From an uncultured Prevotella sp. (GTDB taxonomy: Bacteria > Bacteroidota > Bacteroidia > Bacteroidales > Bacteroidaceae), in assembly GCF_937863835.1 (NCBI RefSeq), contig NZ_CALMHT010000062.1, positions 1 to 59,746 of the forward strand: a stretch of 59,746 nt of DNA, written 5' to 3'. Positions 46,951 to 55,829 of this stretch are shown one piece after another. The notes under the pieces are model-generated. The model was not told the origin of the DNA. It did not search any database and was given only the letters and a program-made list of their open reading frames with translations. Positions within the stretch are counted from its first letter, which is position 1, and every line of letters begins with the position of its first letter. The position numbers were made by a program, and so were the translations under genes.

Positions 46951-49900
46951 TTAGAATGTTAAGTTAGCACCCAGAGTAAACGTGCGTATTGTTGGATACT
47001 TGTCGCGCCAGTCAATACCTGAACTCTGCGGGTCGCCGTTAGACAATTCAGGATCCAGTCCTTTGTAGCTTGTTATTGTAAACAGGTTGTTGCCTGACAG
47101 ATACACATAAGCGTTCTTGATATACTTGTTTTGTTTCAACGGGACTGTATATCCAAGTGTAAGGTTAGAGAGTTTTACGAAGTTGCCGTTTTCCAGATAG
47201 TAGCTTACGAAAGTCTGCTTCTGTGCGATAGACAGTACGTTCTGACCATACTGCAGGTCGGCGGCAGACTTCAGTCTGTTGTATACTACGGCATTGTTCT
47301 CATAATAAGCACGTGCCTCGTTCAATATCTTGAAACCGAACTGTCCGGTAAACTGCATTGTGAGGTCGAATCCCTTATAACTCAAGGTGTTGCTCCAACC
47401 TACGTTCACCTTAGGAATGGCATTGCCTAGATACTGGTGATATTTATCATCTGTCAGCATATTGTCCTTAAATTCTTCGGCTTCACCGGTTTCCTTGTTT
47501 TCTATCATCCACAAGCCTTTGTCTGAAACGCCTACACTCTTCATACCATACCATTGTCCCAGAGGTTTGCCCACTTCAAGACGTTGTGTGCTCAATGATA
47601 TCGGTTCGCCGAGATATGCGACATCGTGCTGGTTGGCTGTCTGATACAGATCGTTAGACAAGCTCAGCAGTTTCGTAGCGTTGTGCGATACTGTGGCGGT
47701 TGTTTTCCATTCAAAGTCCTTTGTGCGTACCGGTACGGCATTGATTGCTACTTCGATACCCATATTACGCATCTCGCCTACATTGGCCAAGGTCTGACTA
47801 TAGAGGTTGGGAGGACATGGTACGTCATACCACCACAACATATCTGTTGTCTTCTTATGATACAAATCGACAGTTCCAGACAGACGGTTGTCCAATACAC
47901 TCCAGTCGATACCGACATTAAACTCAGTACTCTTCTCCCATTTCAGGTCGGGGTTTGGATTAGACTGTACGTTAAGACCCTGATACCATTTACCGTTATC
48001 GTAATAATACGGATCACCGAGAGACCATCTTGTCAATGACTGATAAGAACCACTTGGTATGACACCTGTCACACCGAATCCGGCACGAAGTTTCAAATTG
48101 TTCACCCATTTGATCGGTTTCATGAAACTCTCGTTGCTGATGGTCCAGCCGAGTGATGCTGAAGGGAATGTACCCCATTTGTTGTTTTTACCGAATTTTG
48201 AAGAACCTTCACGGCGAACACTGACGAGGACATTGTATTTGTCGGCATATCCGTAACTTACACGTCCGAAGAAGCCCACCAATTTGTCATCGCTCTTGTA
48301 ACTTCCCATACCGGCCTTACCTTCTTTGAGGAATGAACCTACGCCCAGATTATTGTCTTCGTAGAAATCACTCATGAAATCGGTATTGTTGGCATTGAAA
48401 CCTTCGTACTCGTTATACTGATAACTGTAACCTACGAGAGCCTCTACGCGGTGTGCACCAAACTGATGCTTGTATGTGGAGGTCAGTTCCAGGTTGTCGC
48501 TCTGACCATAAGAATAACTCTGAGTAGCATAACCCGTGTGGTAATTGATCACCTGGTCGTAATGCTTTGATGTGTAGTATCCCTTATCATGACTGTTGTC
48601 ACGATCGGTGGCAAGCATCAGATTTGTCTGCCAACCCTTGATAGGTTCAAAAGTCACATTGCCTACCAGACGGGTATTTTCTGTCTTATACTCACCTTTA
48701 TGCTCATTCAGCAGAGCCACAGGATTCATATAGTAGTTGATAGACATATTCTCATAATAACTGCCGTCCTGATTATATATCGGTTCGGTAGGATTACGCA
48801 TGATCGCCTGGCGGTAAACCTGAGTCGAAGCTGCATCTACAGGTCCGTTCTTATGCCAACGTTTCATGATGTTGAACGACACTTTCAGCATATCGTTCAG
48901 GAACCAGTGGGACAGAGCACCGTTGAAACGCATCTCATCCGAGAATGTATTGATAAACACACCCTGCTGGTTACGGTAAGTAAAGTCAGCACTGTATGAG
49001 GTGTCCTTGTTTCCACCCGAAATTATGACATTATGATTATGGGTGAAGGCTGTTCTTGTTACGGCGTCCAACCAGTCGGTATCATAACCCTTATCATTGA
49101 ACTCCGTCAGACCGTTGCGTACGTCTGTGCCGTCCATCATATCCAGTTTCTTACCGAATGCCGACAGCGACATATAACCACTGTAGTTGACCGTCGTGTT
49201 GGAGTCGCGTTTACCGTTCTTTGTCGTGATAATGATCACACCGGCTGCACCACGTGTACCGTAGATAGCAGCTGCCGACGCATCCTTCAGTACATCGATA
49301 CTTTCTATATTTTCAGGGGCCACCGTACTGAGACTGCTCTCTATACCGTCTACAAGGACGAGCGGAGTGTTACCACCCTCCAGAGAGATGATACCACGGA
49401 GGCGGATACTTGATGCTGCACTAGGGTCGCCACTGCCGTTACTGATTGTAAGACCGGCTACTTTACCTTTGATCAGATCACCTGCATCCTTGATGTTTCC
49501 CTTTGAGAAGTCTTCTGCCTTGACACTTGTTATCGCACTGGTGATATCACCTTTGCGCTGTGTACCGTAACCGATTACCACGATTTCGTTGAGTGATTTC
49601 TGGTCTTCCTGCAGTGTCACGTTGACACTACCGCCGGCTTTTACCGTCTGTGTGACAAATCCCACATACGATATGGTCACTATCGAACCGGGTTTTACCT
49701 TGAGGGAATAATTACCGTCCAGGTCGGTCACCGTACCGTTCGTCGTACCTTTTTCCACAATACTGGCACCGATGATAGGTTCTCCATGGACATCTTTGAC
49801 CCGACCTTTCATTGTTACAGATGACTGATTGACACCTGTAGTCGAGACAAAATCAGATTTTTCTTGTGTTGCGTAGACAGGACTGACACCTGCACCTGCA

Positions 49901-49986
49901 ACTAAAAGCAAACACGTTGTAGCTTTAATCAAAGTTTTACTTTGAATCAAGCTCAGAAACTCATGCGTTTTCTTCATAATCGACAT
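46951..49986 (-). CDS. SusC/RagA-family TonB-dependent transporter of the GH127 operon
   Basis: A 1011-residue outer-membrane transporter. Signal peptide to about residue 39 (ending PVYA); carboxypeptidase-regulatory-like domain (MKGRVKDVHGEPIIGASIVEKG); SusC signature NEIVVIGYGTQRKGDITSAITSV; plug with LVLVDGIESSL and IDVLKDASAAAIYGTRGAAGVIIITTK; barrel ending FTLGANLTF. ATG at 49986 is used, with another at 49977 possible. It follows the GH127 gene by 27 bp, so it shares the GH127 promoter. It pairs with the SusD at 45280. Confidence 0.96.
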   Translation of the reverse strand: MSIMKKTHEFLSLIQSKTLIKATTCLLLVAGAGVSPVYATQEKSDFVSTTGVNQSSVTMKGRVKDVHGEPIIGASIVEKGTTNGTVTDLDGNYSLKVKPGSIVTISYVGFVTQTVKAGGSVNVTLQEDQKSLNEIVVIGYGTQRKGDITSAITSVKAEDFSKGNIKDAGDLIKGKVAGLTISNGSGDPSAASSIRLRGIISLEGGNTPLVLVDGIESSLSTVAPENIESIDVLKDASAAAIYGTRGAAGVIIITTKNGKRDSNTTVNYSGYMSLSAFGKKLDMMDGTDVRNGLTEFNDKGYDTDWLDAVTRTAFTHNHNVIISGGNKDTSYSADFTYRNQQGVFINTFSDEMRFNGALSHWFLNDMLKVSFNIMKRWHKNGPVDAASTQVYRQAIMRNPTEPIYNQDGSYYENMSINYYMNPVALLNEHKGEYKTENTRLVGNVTFEPIKGWQTNLMLATDRDNSHDKGYYTSKHYDQVINYHTGYATQSYSYGQSDNLELTSTYKHQFGAHRVEALVGYSYQYNEYEGFNANNTDFMSDFYEDNNLGVGSFLKEGKAGMGSYKSDDKLVGFFGRVSYGYADKYNVLVSVRREGSSKFGKNNKWGTFPSASLGWTISNESFMKPIKWVNNLKLRAGFGVTGVIPSGSYQSLTRWSLGDPYYYDNGKWYQGLNVQSNPNPDLKWEKSTEFNVGIDWSVLDNRLSGTVDLYHKKTTDMLWWYDVPCPPNLYSQTLANVGEMRNMGIEVAINAVPVRTKDFEWKTTATVSHNATKLLSLSNDLYQTANQHDVAYLGEPISLSTQRLEVGKPLGQWYGMKSVGVSDKGLWMIENKETGEAEEFKDNMLTDDKYHQYLGNAIPKVNVGWSNTLSYKGFDLTMQFTGQFGFKILNEARAYYENNAVVYNRLKSAADLQYGQNVLSIAQKQTFVSYYLENGNFVKLSNLTLGYTVPLKQNKYIKNAYVYLSGNNLFTITSYKGLDPELSNGDPQSSGIDWRDKYPTIRTFTLGANLTF

Positions 49987-50013
49987 TTTATAGGTTAATA
50001 TATTTTATAATAG

Positions 50014-52437
50014 TTATTTGTTTACTTTCCATTCTATGATACCGCCCGATTCGCCTTGCTGCAACTGTGCGGCTATCTTCAGTCCGGTGGTGGTCACCGG
50101 CTTGAAGTCTACACTGTTGTATTTGTCTTTGTCCACCGTGTACTTGCTCGGTTGTTCCACTTCTTTCCATTGGTCGCCGACTTTGTAGTACAGTTTCCAA
50201 CTCTGCGGTACTCGGAAGTTGCCGTCGTACTGGTCGAAGTCGAGCCAGTACACCTGTACGTTGGATACCGTGTAGGACTTGTCAAACTCGTAGGCGAGCG
50301 TCTCTTCCGTGCCGTTCTTCAACCACCAGTAGTGGTAGGGTTTGGATATGTCGGCGCTGTTACGGGGTTCCCACTGGTCGTTCGTGCCGTAGGCTTCCGT
50401 CTCCACGGATGCCGATTCGGGGGCGTCCTTCTGTATCGGGGCCTGGATGGTCATCGTGCGTGCCTTGCTGGCTATCGTCGGTTCTGGGGTCGGTACCGCT
50501 GCCACCGGCGACTGGGCTATCCACACCTCCATCTGGTCGGCGCCGCGGTTGTTCCAGGTGGCGTAAGGGATGGCCTTGAAGTCCACATCCTTCACCGTAC
50601 CGTCCTTTTCCACTTCCTTGGCGGCTCCCGTCAGGGTCATCACGCCGTTCAGCAGTGTCTTGTCATACTGGGCACTCACGGGTGTGTTCTCCATGATATA
50701 TTTGTTGAACACTGTACTGTCTTTCTGGTCTTTGCCCTCGATGCAGAACATCACCGGACCGCGTTCCAGTGCCAGTTTACCCCGGTCGTCCACCACGTTG
50801 TCGTTGGCTTTCACCCGGCGCACGTCCATCGGCAGGTCCAGTTCCACACGGTCGCCTTTGCGCCAGCGGCGCTCTATGTAGGCATAGCCGTCTTTCAGGG
50901 TTGCCTTCACCTCGGTACCGTTCACCTTGATGGTATAGGGTTTCGCCTTGTCAGCAAACGTGTACAGATTGGTTGGCACCGGAGCGTCCTGTGCCCATCC
51001 CGGTATACGCAGACGGAGGGCGAAGGTGGCTTTCCTGTCCGGATTCACCGTCACCGTCACATTGCCGTCCCATGGATAGGCAGTCGTCTGGGTCAGTTGC
51101 ACACTGTTGTGGTCGGTCTTGATGTCAGCCTTACCCTGTATATACAGGTTGACAAAGATATCGTCGCCCTCGGTGGCATACATATAATAAGGTACGGAGG
51201 CCATGAAACGGGTGATGTTACCCGGGCAGCAGGCGCATCCGAACCACGGTTGGCGTTCGTGCTGTCCCATGCTCTCCAGCGGGTTGTCGTAGAAGAACTT
51301 GTCGCCGCTCAGCGACACGCCCGATATCACACCGTTATATAAGGCCCTCTCGAGCACATCATAGTATTTCGATTCGCCCGTAGCGAGGAACATCCGATAG
51401 TTCCAGTACACATTGGCGATAGAGGCGCAGGTCTCGCAGTAGGCGGTCATATTGTTGAGTTCATAATCGGGACCGAAGCCCTCGCCTTCTGCCCTCGAAC
51501 CGATTCCGCCCGTGATATACAGTTTCTTGCCTGCCATGTTGTCCCATATCCGGGTCAGCGCCTTGAAGTAGGCGGCGTCGTTGGTCAGTGAAGCCACGTC
51601 GGCCACGCCCGAATACAGGTACCCAGCCCTGACGGCATGTCCCACGATCTCGTCCTGTTGCAGTATCGGTTTATGGTCCTGACTGTATTCGCTCAGGCGG
51701 TGACCGTCTGTGCCTCGTCCGGTTTCCTCCACGAAGTATTTTGCCATATCCAGGTATTTCTTCGTACCCGTCACCTTATATAGTTTACAGAGCGCCATCT
51801 CCACGATCGGGTGTCCCGACGGGCGGTGAATCTGTCCCTCGGCAGGACCGAAGGTCTTACATACCAGGTCGGCGTTCCTGATCGCCACGTCCAGAAACGT
51901 GCGCTTGCCCGTCGCCCTGAAATGGGCGATGGCTGATTCGATCAGATGACCGCTGTTATAGAGTTCATGACTGTTGATCTTATCCCATTTGTGTGTGCCC
52001 CACCATCCCGAGAGACGCGTGCATTTGTTGGTGACACAAGTGGTGAGGTATCCGTCAGGTTCCTGTGCCCTGGCGATGATATTGATGACACTGTCGAGAT
52101 AGTGGTCCAGTTGTTTGTCATAGTGTACCGACAGCGAATAGCTGGCGCCTTCTATGATTTTATATGGGTCGGTATCGTCGAATGAGAAATCACCGCGGTG
52201 CTCGCCTTTCTTCAGTCCGGCGGCGATAGCGAAATTGTCGAATCTGCCGTTTTTCTCACATTCCCTGAATGCTGAAGGTATCGAGACAGTACGGTTGGTT
52301 TCTATACGAGGTGACCAGAAATTGTCATTCAGGTGCACACTGGTGAAAGGCACCTCCTTGATAGAGGGGCGGCCACCGGCACTCATTGAGACAACGATAG
52401 AGGTTAATCCGATAAGGATAAAAGCTCGTCTTTTCAT
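50014..52437 (-). CDS. GH127 beta-L-arabinofuranosidase
   Basis: An 807-residue exported glycosidase, first gene of its operon. Signal peptide about 1-21. The (alpha/alpha)6 catalytic domain spans roughly 30-420, followed by beta-sandwich domains. The zinc/thiol active site known for GH127 (HypBA1 of Bifidobacterium) is complete here: Glu335 and Cys337 in AYCETCA, Cys403 and Cys404 in CACCPGN; Glu319 aligns with the acid/base. The last 110 residues look like a discoidin-type carbohydrate-binding domain (VSNVQVYWLDFDQYDGNFRVP). GH127 removes beta-L-arabinofuranose, for example from hydroxyproline-linked arabinan of extensin. The gene looks more GC-rich than nuo, by eye. It is the main clue to the substrate of this locus. 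Confidence 0.93.
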   Translation of the reverse strand: MKRRAFILIGLTSIVVSMSAGGRPSIKEVPFTSVHLNDNFWSPRIETNRTVSIPSAFRECEKNGRFDNFAIAAGLKKGEHRGDFSFDDTDPYKIIEGASYSLSVHYDKQLDHYLDSVINIIARAQEPDGYLTTCVTNKCTRLSGWWGTHKWDKINSHELYNSGHLIESAIAHFRATGKRTFLDVAIRNADLVCKTFGPAEGQIHRPSGHPIVEMALCKLYKVTGTKKYLDMAKYFVEETGRGTDGHRLSEYSQDHKPILQQDEIVGHAVRAGYLYSGVADVASLTNDAAYFKALTRIWDNMAGKKLYITGGIGSRAEGEGFGPDYELNNMTAYCETCASIANVYWNYRMFLATGESKYYDVLERALYNGVISGVSLSGDKFFYDNPLESMGQHERQPWFGCACCPGNITRFMASVPYYMYATEGDDIFVNLYIQGKADIKTDHNSVQLTQTTAYPWDGNVTVTVNPDRKATFALRLRIPGWAQDAPVPTNLYTFADKAKPYTIKVNGTEVKATLKDGYAYIERRWRKGDRVELDLPMDVRRVKANDNVVDDRGKLALERGPVMFCIEGKDQKDSTVFNKYIMENTPVSAQYDKTLLNGVMTLTGAAKEVEKDGTVKDVDFKAIPYATWNNRGADQMEVWIAQSPVAAVPTPEPTIASKARTMTIQAPIQKDAPESASVETEAYGTNDQWEPRNSADISKPYHYWWLKNGTEETLAYEFDKSYTVSNVQVYWLDFDQYDGNFRVPQSWKLYYKVGDQWKEVEQPSKYTVDKDKYNSVDFKPVTTTGLKIAAQLQQGESGGIIEWKVNK

Positions 52438-52453
52438 ATATATATTAAATTTT

Positions 52454-52620
52454 TATTTCGGTTTAGTAATAATTAATAGCAACACATAATTTTCGTTGGC
52501 AAAATAACTCAAATTACGGGAAACAAGATGGAAAAATCATCCAAAAGAATAACAAAATAGTCCAGAAGTGTATATACTACGCTTATTTAGTCTGTTCTGT
52601 TGTTTCATCGGATGATTTTC
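52454..52620 (-). promoter_or_regulatory. Promoter and dyad operator of the GH127 operon (shared type A)
   Basis: On the minus strand a long imperfect dyad comes first: arms 52584-52620 and 52532-52568 carry ATCATCC...AACAAAATAGTCCAGAA-like halves. The block AACTCAAATTACGGGAAA (plus strand, 52506-52523) follows, then a -7-like TTATTTTG (52507-52500), then a leader with CGGTTTAGT (plus strand 52459-52467). The same elements, in the same order and spacing, lie before the SusC gene at 58949. This is the expected layout for an HTCS-activated promoter. Confidence 0.75.
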
Positions 52621-52651
52621 AGAGTGATAGGGTATGAAGATGATACCTTAA

Positions 52652-54052
52652 TTATAATAAGTCACTTCCGGTTATTTTTATTTTATACGGCCATTGCGCT
52701 TGAGGCACCTGACTCAGTGTCCAGTATTCCGAAGAACCGCCCATCACGACGAGCCATAAATATTTGAGTTTACTACCAGACGGCGCAGTGAACGAAACGG
52801 AACCTGACAGATGATCAGATGTTGCCTTACCTGCATCTCCTATAACAGACTTTCCGTCTTCTGTGATTCCTACAAAACCATATCTATAATCGGCATATTC
52901 CGATTTAGGATTGGTATAGCCGTCAGTCTTTACATTCTTTCCTTCCAGTCCTACGAAATCCACTTTTACGGTAGATCCGGCTTCGGGTACACTCAGTTTG
53001 ATGATGTTAAAGCCGAAATTCTCTGGGCACTGTTCCGGTTTCACCTGATACCAACCATCAGACAGTGCCGTCATTTCCGACTTAAAACTACTATATGAGT
53101 TCGCCCATCGGCGTGTCTTATCATATACCCTGTCATAATCCAGATTCACGATATGCTGGTAACAGTCGAACATCTCATCCACATATTGCTCCTGGGTTAA
53201 TCCGTTCATTCTGATATAGGTCTGGGCAGGATCTTCGCTGGCTGTGCTTTTCCGATACATCTCAGCGATAAACGGCAGACCGTGCTTCTGACTCCAATAT
53301 TCCAGGACATAAGGAGAGTGATATAAATTATCCTCATGGAGGAACGCTCTGTATGTCAAACTTTTGAATGCATCCCAGTGATAATTCTCATCTTCCATCC
53401 AGTCGGGGTTCACCTGCCATAACATCCATTGGGATGTCATCTCGAAGAATCCACTCTGGCCGCCCCATCCTGAACCTTGACCATCAGCGATGAGTTGCAG
53501 TTGAAAACTATGTCCCAACTCATGAGCTACCGCGTTCAACTTGGTATCCTGCAAACGGTTCGGCGCAGCCCAGAAGGCACCTACCTTGTTATCATAAGAA
53601 CCGCCATAAGCAGTACCGTCCAGAGAATACTGCAACATCACCATCATACGGTACTTCTCGCTCAGCGACCCCGTTTTGACAAACTGGAGTTTATCTCTAT
53701 AATATGTATAGAAGGTCTCCAGTCTGGATTTCAGATTCTGCAGGTCCACTTTCATCGAGTTTCCATCCAGTTGCGGCGGATTGGACAGGTCGCTGCCAAA
53801 CTTCTTCTCCCAGAAGATGGCCAGATTGTCTGTCAGCGCCATCCGCTTGTAACTGTAATCATTTTCATCCGTATTCCAGTCCTGACCCTGAAACTCTTGA
53901 GGAAGATAGAGGGCTTTGCCCTCTATCTTTACTTTTTCCACCGTCTCCGGACTGTATGTGGGATGGTCGTATTCCGAACAGGAATAGCCCAACAGCATGA
54001 TTCCGGATAAGGCTGCTGCCGTATACAACTTTTTTATATTGATTCTATTCAT
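52652..54052 (-). CDS. Secreted HExxH metallopeptidase-like lipoprotein (DUF6055-type), paralogue 3
   Basis: A 466-residue lipoprotein from ATG 54052 (lipobox ending GYSC, Cys25), third gene of the SusC-SusD operon and 8 bp overlapping the susD stop. It carries YKRMALTDNLAIFWEKKFG, YGGSYDNKVGAFWAAPNR, the zinc motif AHELGHSFQ (His177, Glu178, His181) and Glu204 in FEMTSQW, then a C-terminal beta domain (GFNIIKLSVPEAGSTVKVDF). It is very close in sequence to the protein at 40629 and more distant from the one at 41959. A TTG farther upstream (54067) is an unlikely start. Peptidase activity on a glycoprotein substrate is inferred from the motif only. Confidence 0.77.
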   Translation of the reverse strand: MNRINIKKLYTAAALSGIMLLGYSCSEYDHPTYSPETVEKVKIEGKALYLPQEFQGQDWNTDENDYSYKRMALTDNLAIFWEKKFGSDLSNPPQLDGNSMKVDLQNLKSRLETFYTYYRDKLQFVKTGSLSEKYRMMVMLQYSLDGTAYGGSYDNKVGAFWAAPNRLQDTKLNAVAHELGHSFQLQLIADGQGSGWGGQSGFFEMTSQWMLWQVNPDWMEDENYHWDAFKSLTYRAFLHEDNLYHSPYVLEYWSQKHGLPFIAEMYRKSTASEDPAQTYIRMNGLTQEQYVDEMFDCYQHIVNLDYDRVYDKTRRWANSYSSFKSEMTALSDGWYQVKPEQCPENFGFNIIKLSVPEAGSTVKVDFVGLEGKNVKTDGYTNPKSEYADYRYGFVGITEDGKSVIGDAGKATSDHLSGSVSFTAPSGSKLKYLWLVVMGGSSEYWTLSQVPQAQWPYKIKITGSDLL

Positions 54053-55808
54053 AAGGAGCAGCATCAAGGTTTGGACATTTGTTCAGTTCATAACGTGGAA
54101 CAGGGAACCAGTAGCTTGTTGATTCTTTGAAGGTGCGTTCCTGCAAAGGCTCAGTGTTATGCGTATAGATTTTTGTTCCGTCCTTGAACTTATATGTGAC
54201 GATGCCGGTAGGCCAATTCTTCTGTGAGTAGATCTCTGGCATTTCCTTCCAACGGCGCAGATCAAAGAATCTCTGACCCTCGAACAGAAGTTCGATTTTA
54301 CGCTCATACTTATATTCAGACCAGATATCCTTGCCCGTCGCAGCCGGTAGCAGCGCACGGGTCCTGACCAGATTGATATACTTCAGTGCCTCGTCGTTAT
54401 TACCCAACTGGATTTCACATTCCGCATAATTCAGATAGATTTCGGAAAGACGGAGGAAGAACCACGGAGTCGTGTTAGACACACTCTCATCGTGCGTGTT
54501 CACACTCGGATCCAGGAATTTCTTCATGTTATAACCAGTCAGTGAACCGTTCCAATAAGTATCGCCCATACGCGAATCCTTACCTGGTGTCACACCTTCT
54601 TCTGCCGGCTGGAAGTCTTCCACTTCACGGTTGTCATCACCATAACCCCATTTTTCACCATCGCAGAGGATGTCAGCTTTCAGACGGATATCTCTGTTTT
54701 CCCAGGGATTGACGTTGGTCGCTTCTATCGTAGTCGGTTCATACTGAATACCGTTGTCGGTCATGGTCGGTTTCTGAATGGTATAACTCTTCAGTCCCTG
54801 TACCGTATAGTCCGTACCGTCGGCATTCTGGAAAGCATTGACGATATCATAGGTTGGTTCCCATACAGACCATCCCTCGAAGCCACTGCCAGGTCCCGGA
54901 GGCGCCTGCATGACATAACTGGATGATGAACCGTAAGTACCCTTTACATTATACATCTTTTCGAATATCACTTCAGGATTTTTCGTATCGAAGAACAGAG
55001 CCGCATATTCGCTACTGTTGCTTACCTGTTTCAGACTATATACACCTAAGTCTATGACAGCCTTGTTCGCATTGGCGGCAGCCTGCCATTTCTCTTTCGA
55101 AGGTGTTCCGAACAAAGGACTCGCTTTATACAGCAATGTACGTGCCTTGATAGCCAGGGCAGCACCTTTGGTAGCTCTGCCGAAATCGTCCGAACTGGAA
55201 TATTCTGTCGGCAGTAAAGCAGCCGCACGGTCACAATCGTTGACGATAGAGTCGGCTACGACATCCATGTCGGCACGCTTATCCTCAAATTTATCATCCA
55301 GACTGAATACTCTGTAAATCAATGGAACACGTCCATACAGGGAATATAAATAATGATAATAGAAGGCGCGCAGGAAATAAGCCTGACCCATGATCTGCTG
55401 TTTTTTCAGTTTGTCGGCGTCCGAAGTCACCGGTACATTATCGATATTCGCAAGCAGTTGGTTCACATTCTTAATACCCGAATAATAATGGTACCAAGTG
55501 TTTCCCTTTCCTTCTGTCCATCCTGTATTGTAGTTATCAGGAGTCATCAGTCCTTTGGTATATCCGGATGTTCCATAGTCGAACAAGTGATATGTCTCAT
55601 CCGTATAGTTGCAAAACATGGCACCGAATTCATTCTCCGCTTCTATTGTCGTATAGCAGTTGTTCAGAAAAGCATTAGCCAGGTCGAGGTTACTCCATAC
55701 ACTCTGGTCACTCATCGAGTTATGGGGTGACACGTCTAAGATATCCGAGCAGGACGAAAGACTCAGTCCGATTATCAGTGATAGCACACCTATATATATT
55801 CGTTTCAT
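54045..55808 (-). CDS. SusD/RagB-family lipoprotein of the upstream operon
   Basis: A 587-residue surface lipoprotein (lipobox ending LSSC, Cys20) with SDILDVSPHNSMSDQSVW at the mature start, typical of RagB. Other marks are GIKNVNQLLANIDNV, AYFLRAFYYHYLYSLYGRVPLI, FLRLSEIYLNYAECEIQLGN and the C-terminal ELLFEGQRFFDLRRWKEM. It is 21 bp downstream of its SusC partner. The pair has its own peptidase-like third gene, so the two SusCD systems of this locus may take up different pieces of the same material. Confidence 0.95.
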   Translation of the reverse strand: MKRIYIGVLSLIIGLSLSSCSDILDVSPHNSMSDQSVWSNLDLANAFLNNCYTTIEAENEFGAMFCNYTDETYHLFDYGTSGYTKGLMTPDNYNTGWTEGKGNTWYHYYSGIKNVNQLLANIDNVPVTSDADKLKKQQIMGQAYFLRAFYYHYLYSLYGRVPLIYRVFSLDDKFEDKRADMDVVADSIVNDCDRAAALLPTEYSSSDDFGRATKGAALAIKARTLLYKASPLFGTPSKEKWQAAANANKAVIDLGVYSLKQVSNSSEYAALFFDTKNPEVIFEKMYNVKGTYGSSSSYVMQAPPGPGSGFEGWSVWEPTYDIVNAFQNADGTDYTVQGLKSYTIQKPTMTDNGIQYEPTTIEATNVNPWENRDIRLKADILCDGEKWGYGDDNREVEDFQPAEEGVTPGKDSRMGDTYWNGSLTGYNMKKFLDPSVNTHDESVSNTTPWFFLRLSEIYLNYAECEIQLGNNDEALKYINLVRTRALLPAATGKDIWSEYKYERKIELLFEGQRFFDLRRWKEMPEIYSQKNWPTGIVTYKFKDGTKIYTHNTEPLQERTFKESTSYWFPVPRYELNKCPNLDAAPYE

Positions 55809-55829
55809 AGTTTTTATTAATTTAATGTT

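Noticed and set aside
50056..51342. 428-codon open frame on the plus strand
   Set aside because: It lies fully antisense to the GH127 gene, has no recognisable domain, and is explained by biased third codon positions.
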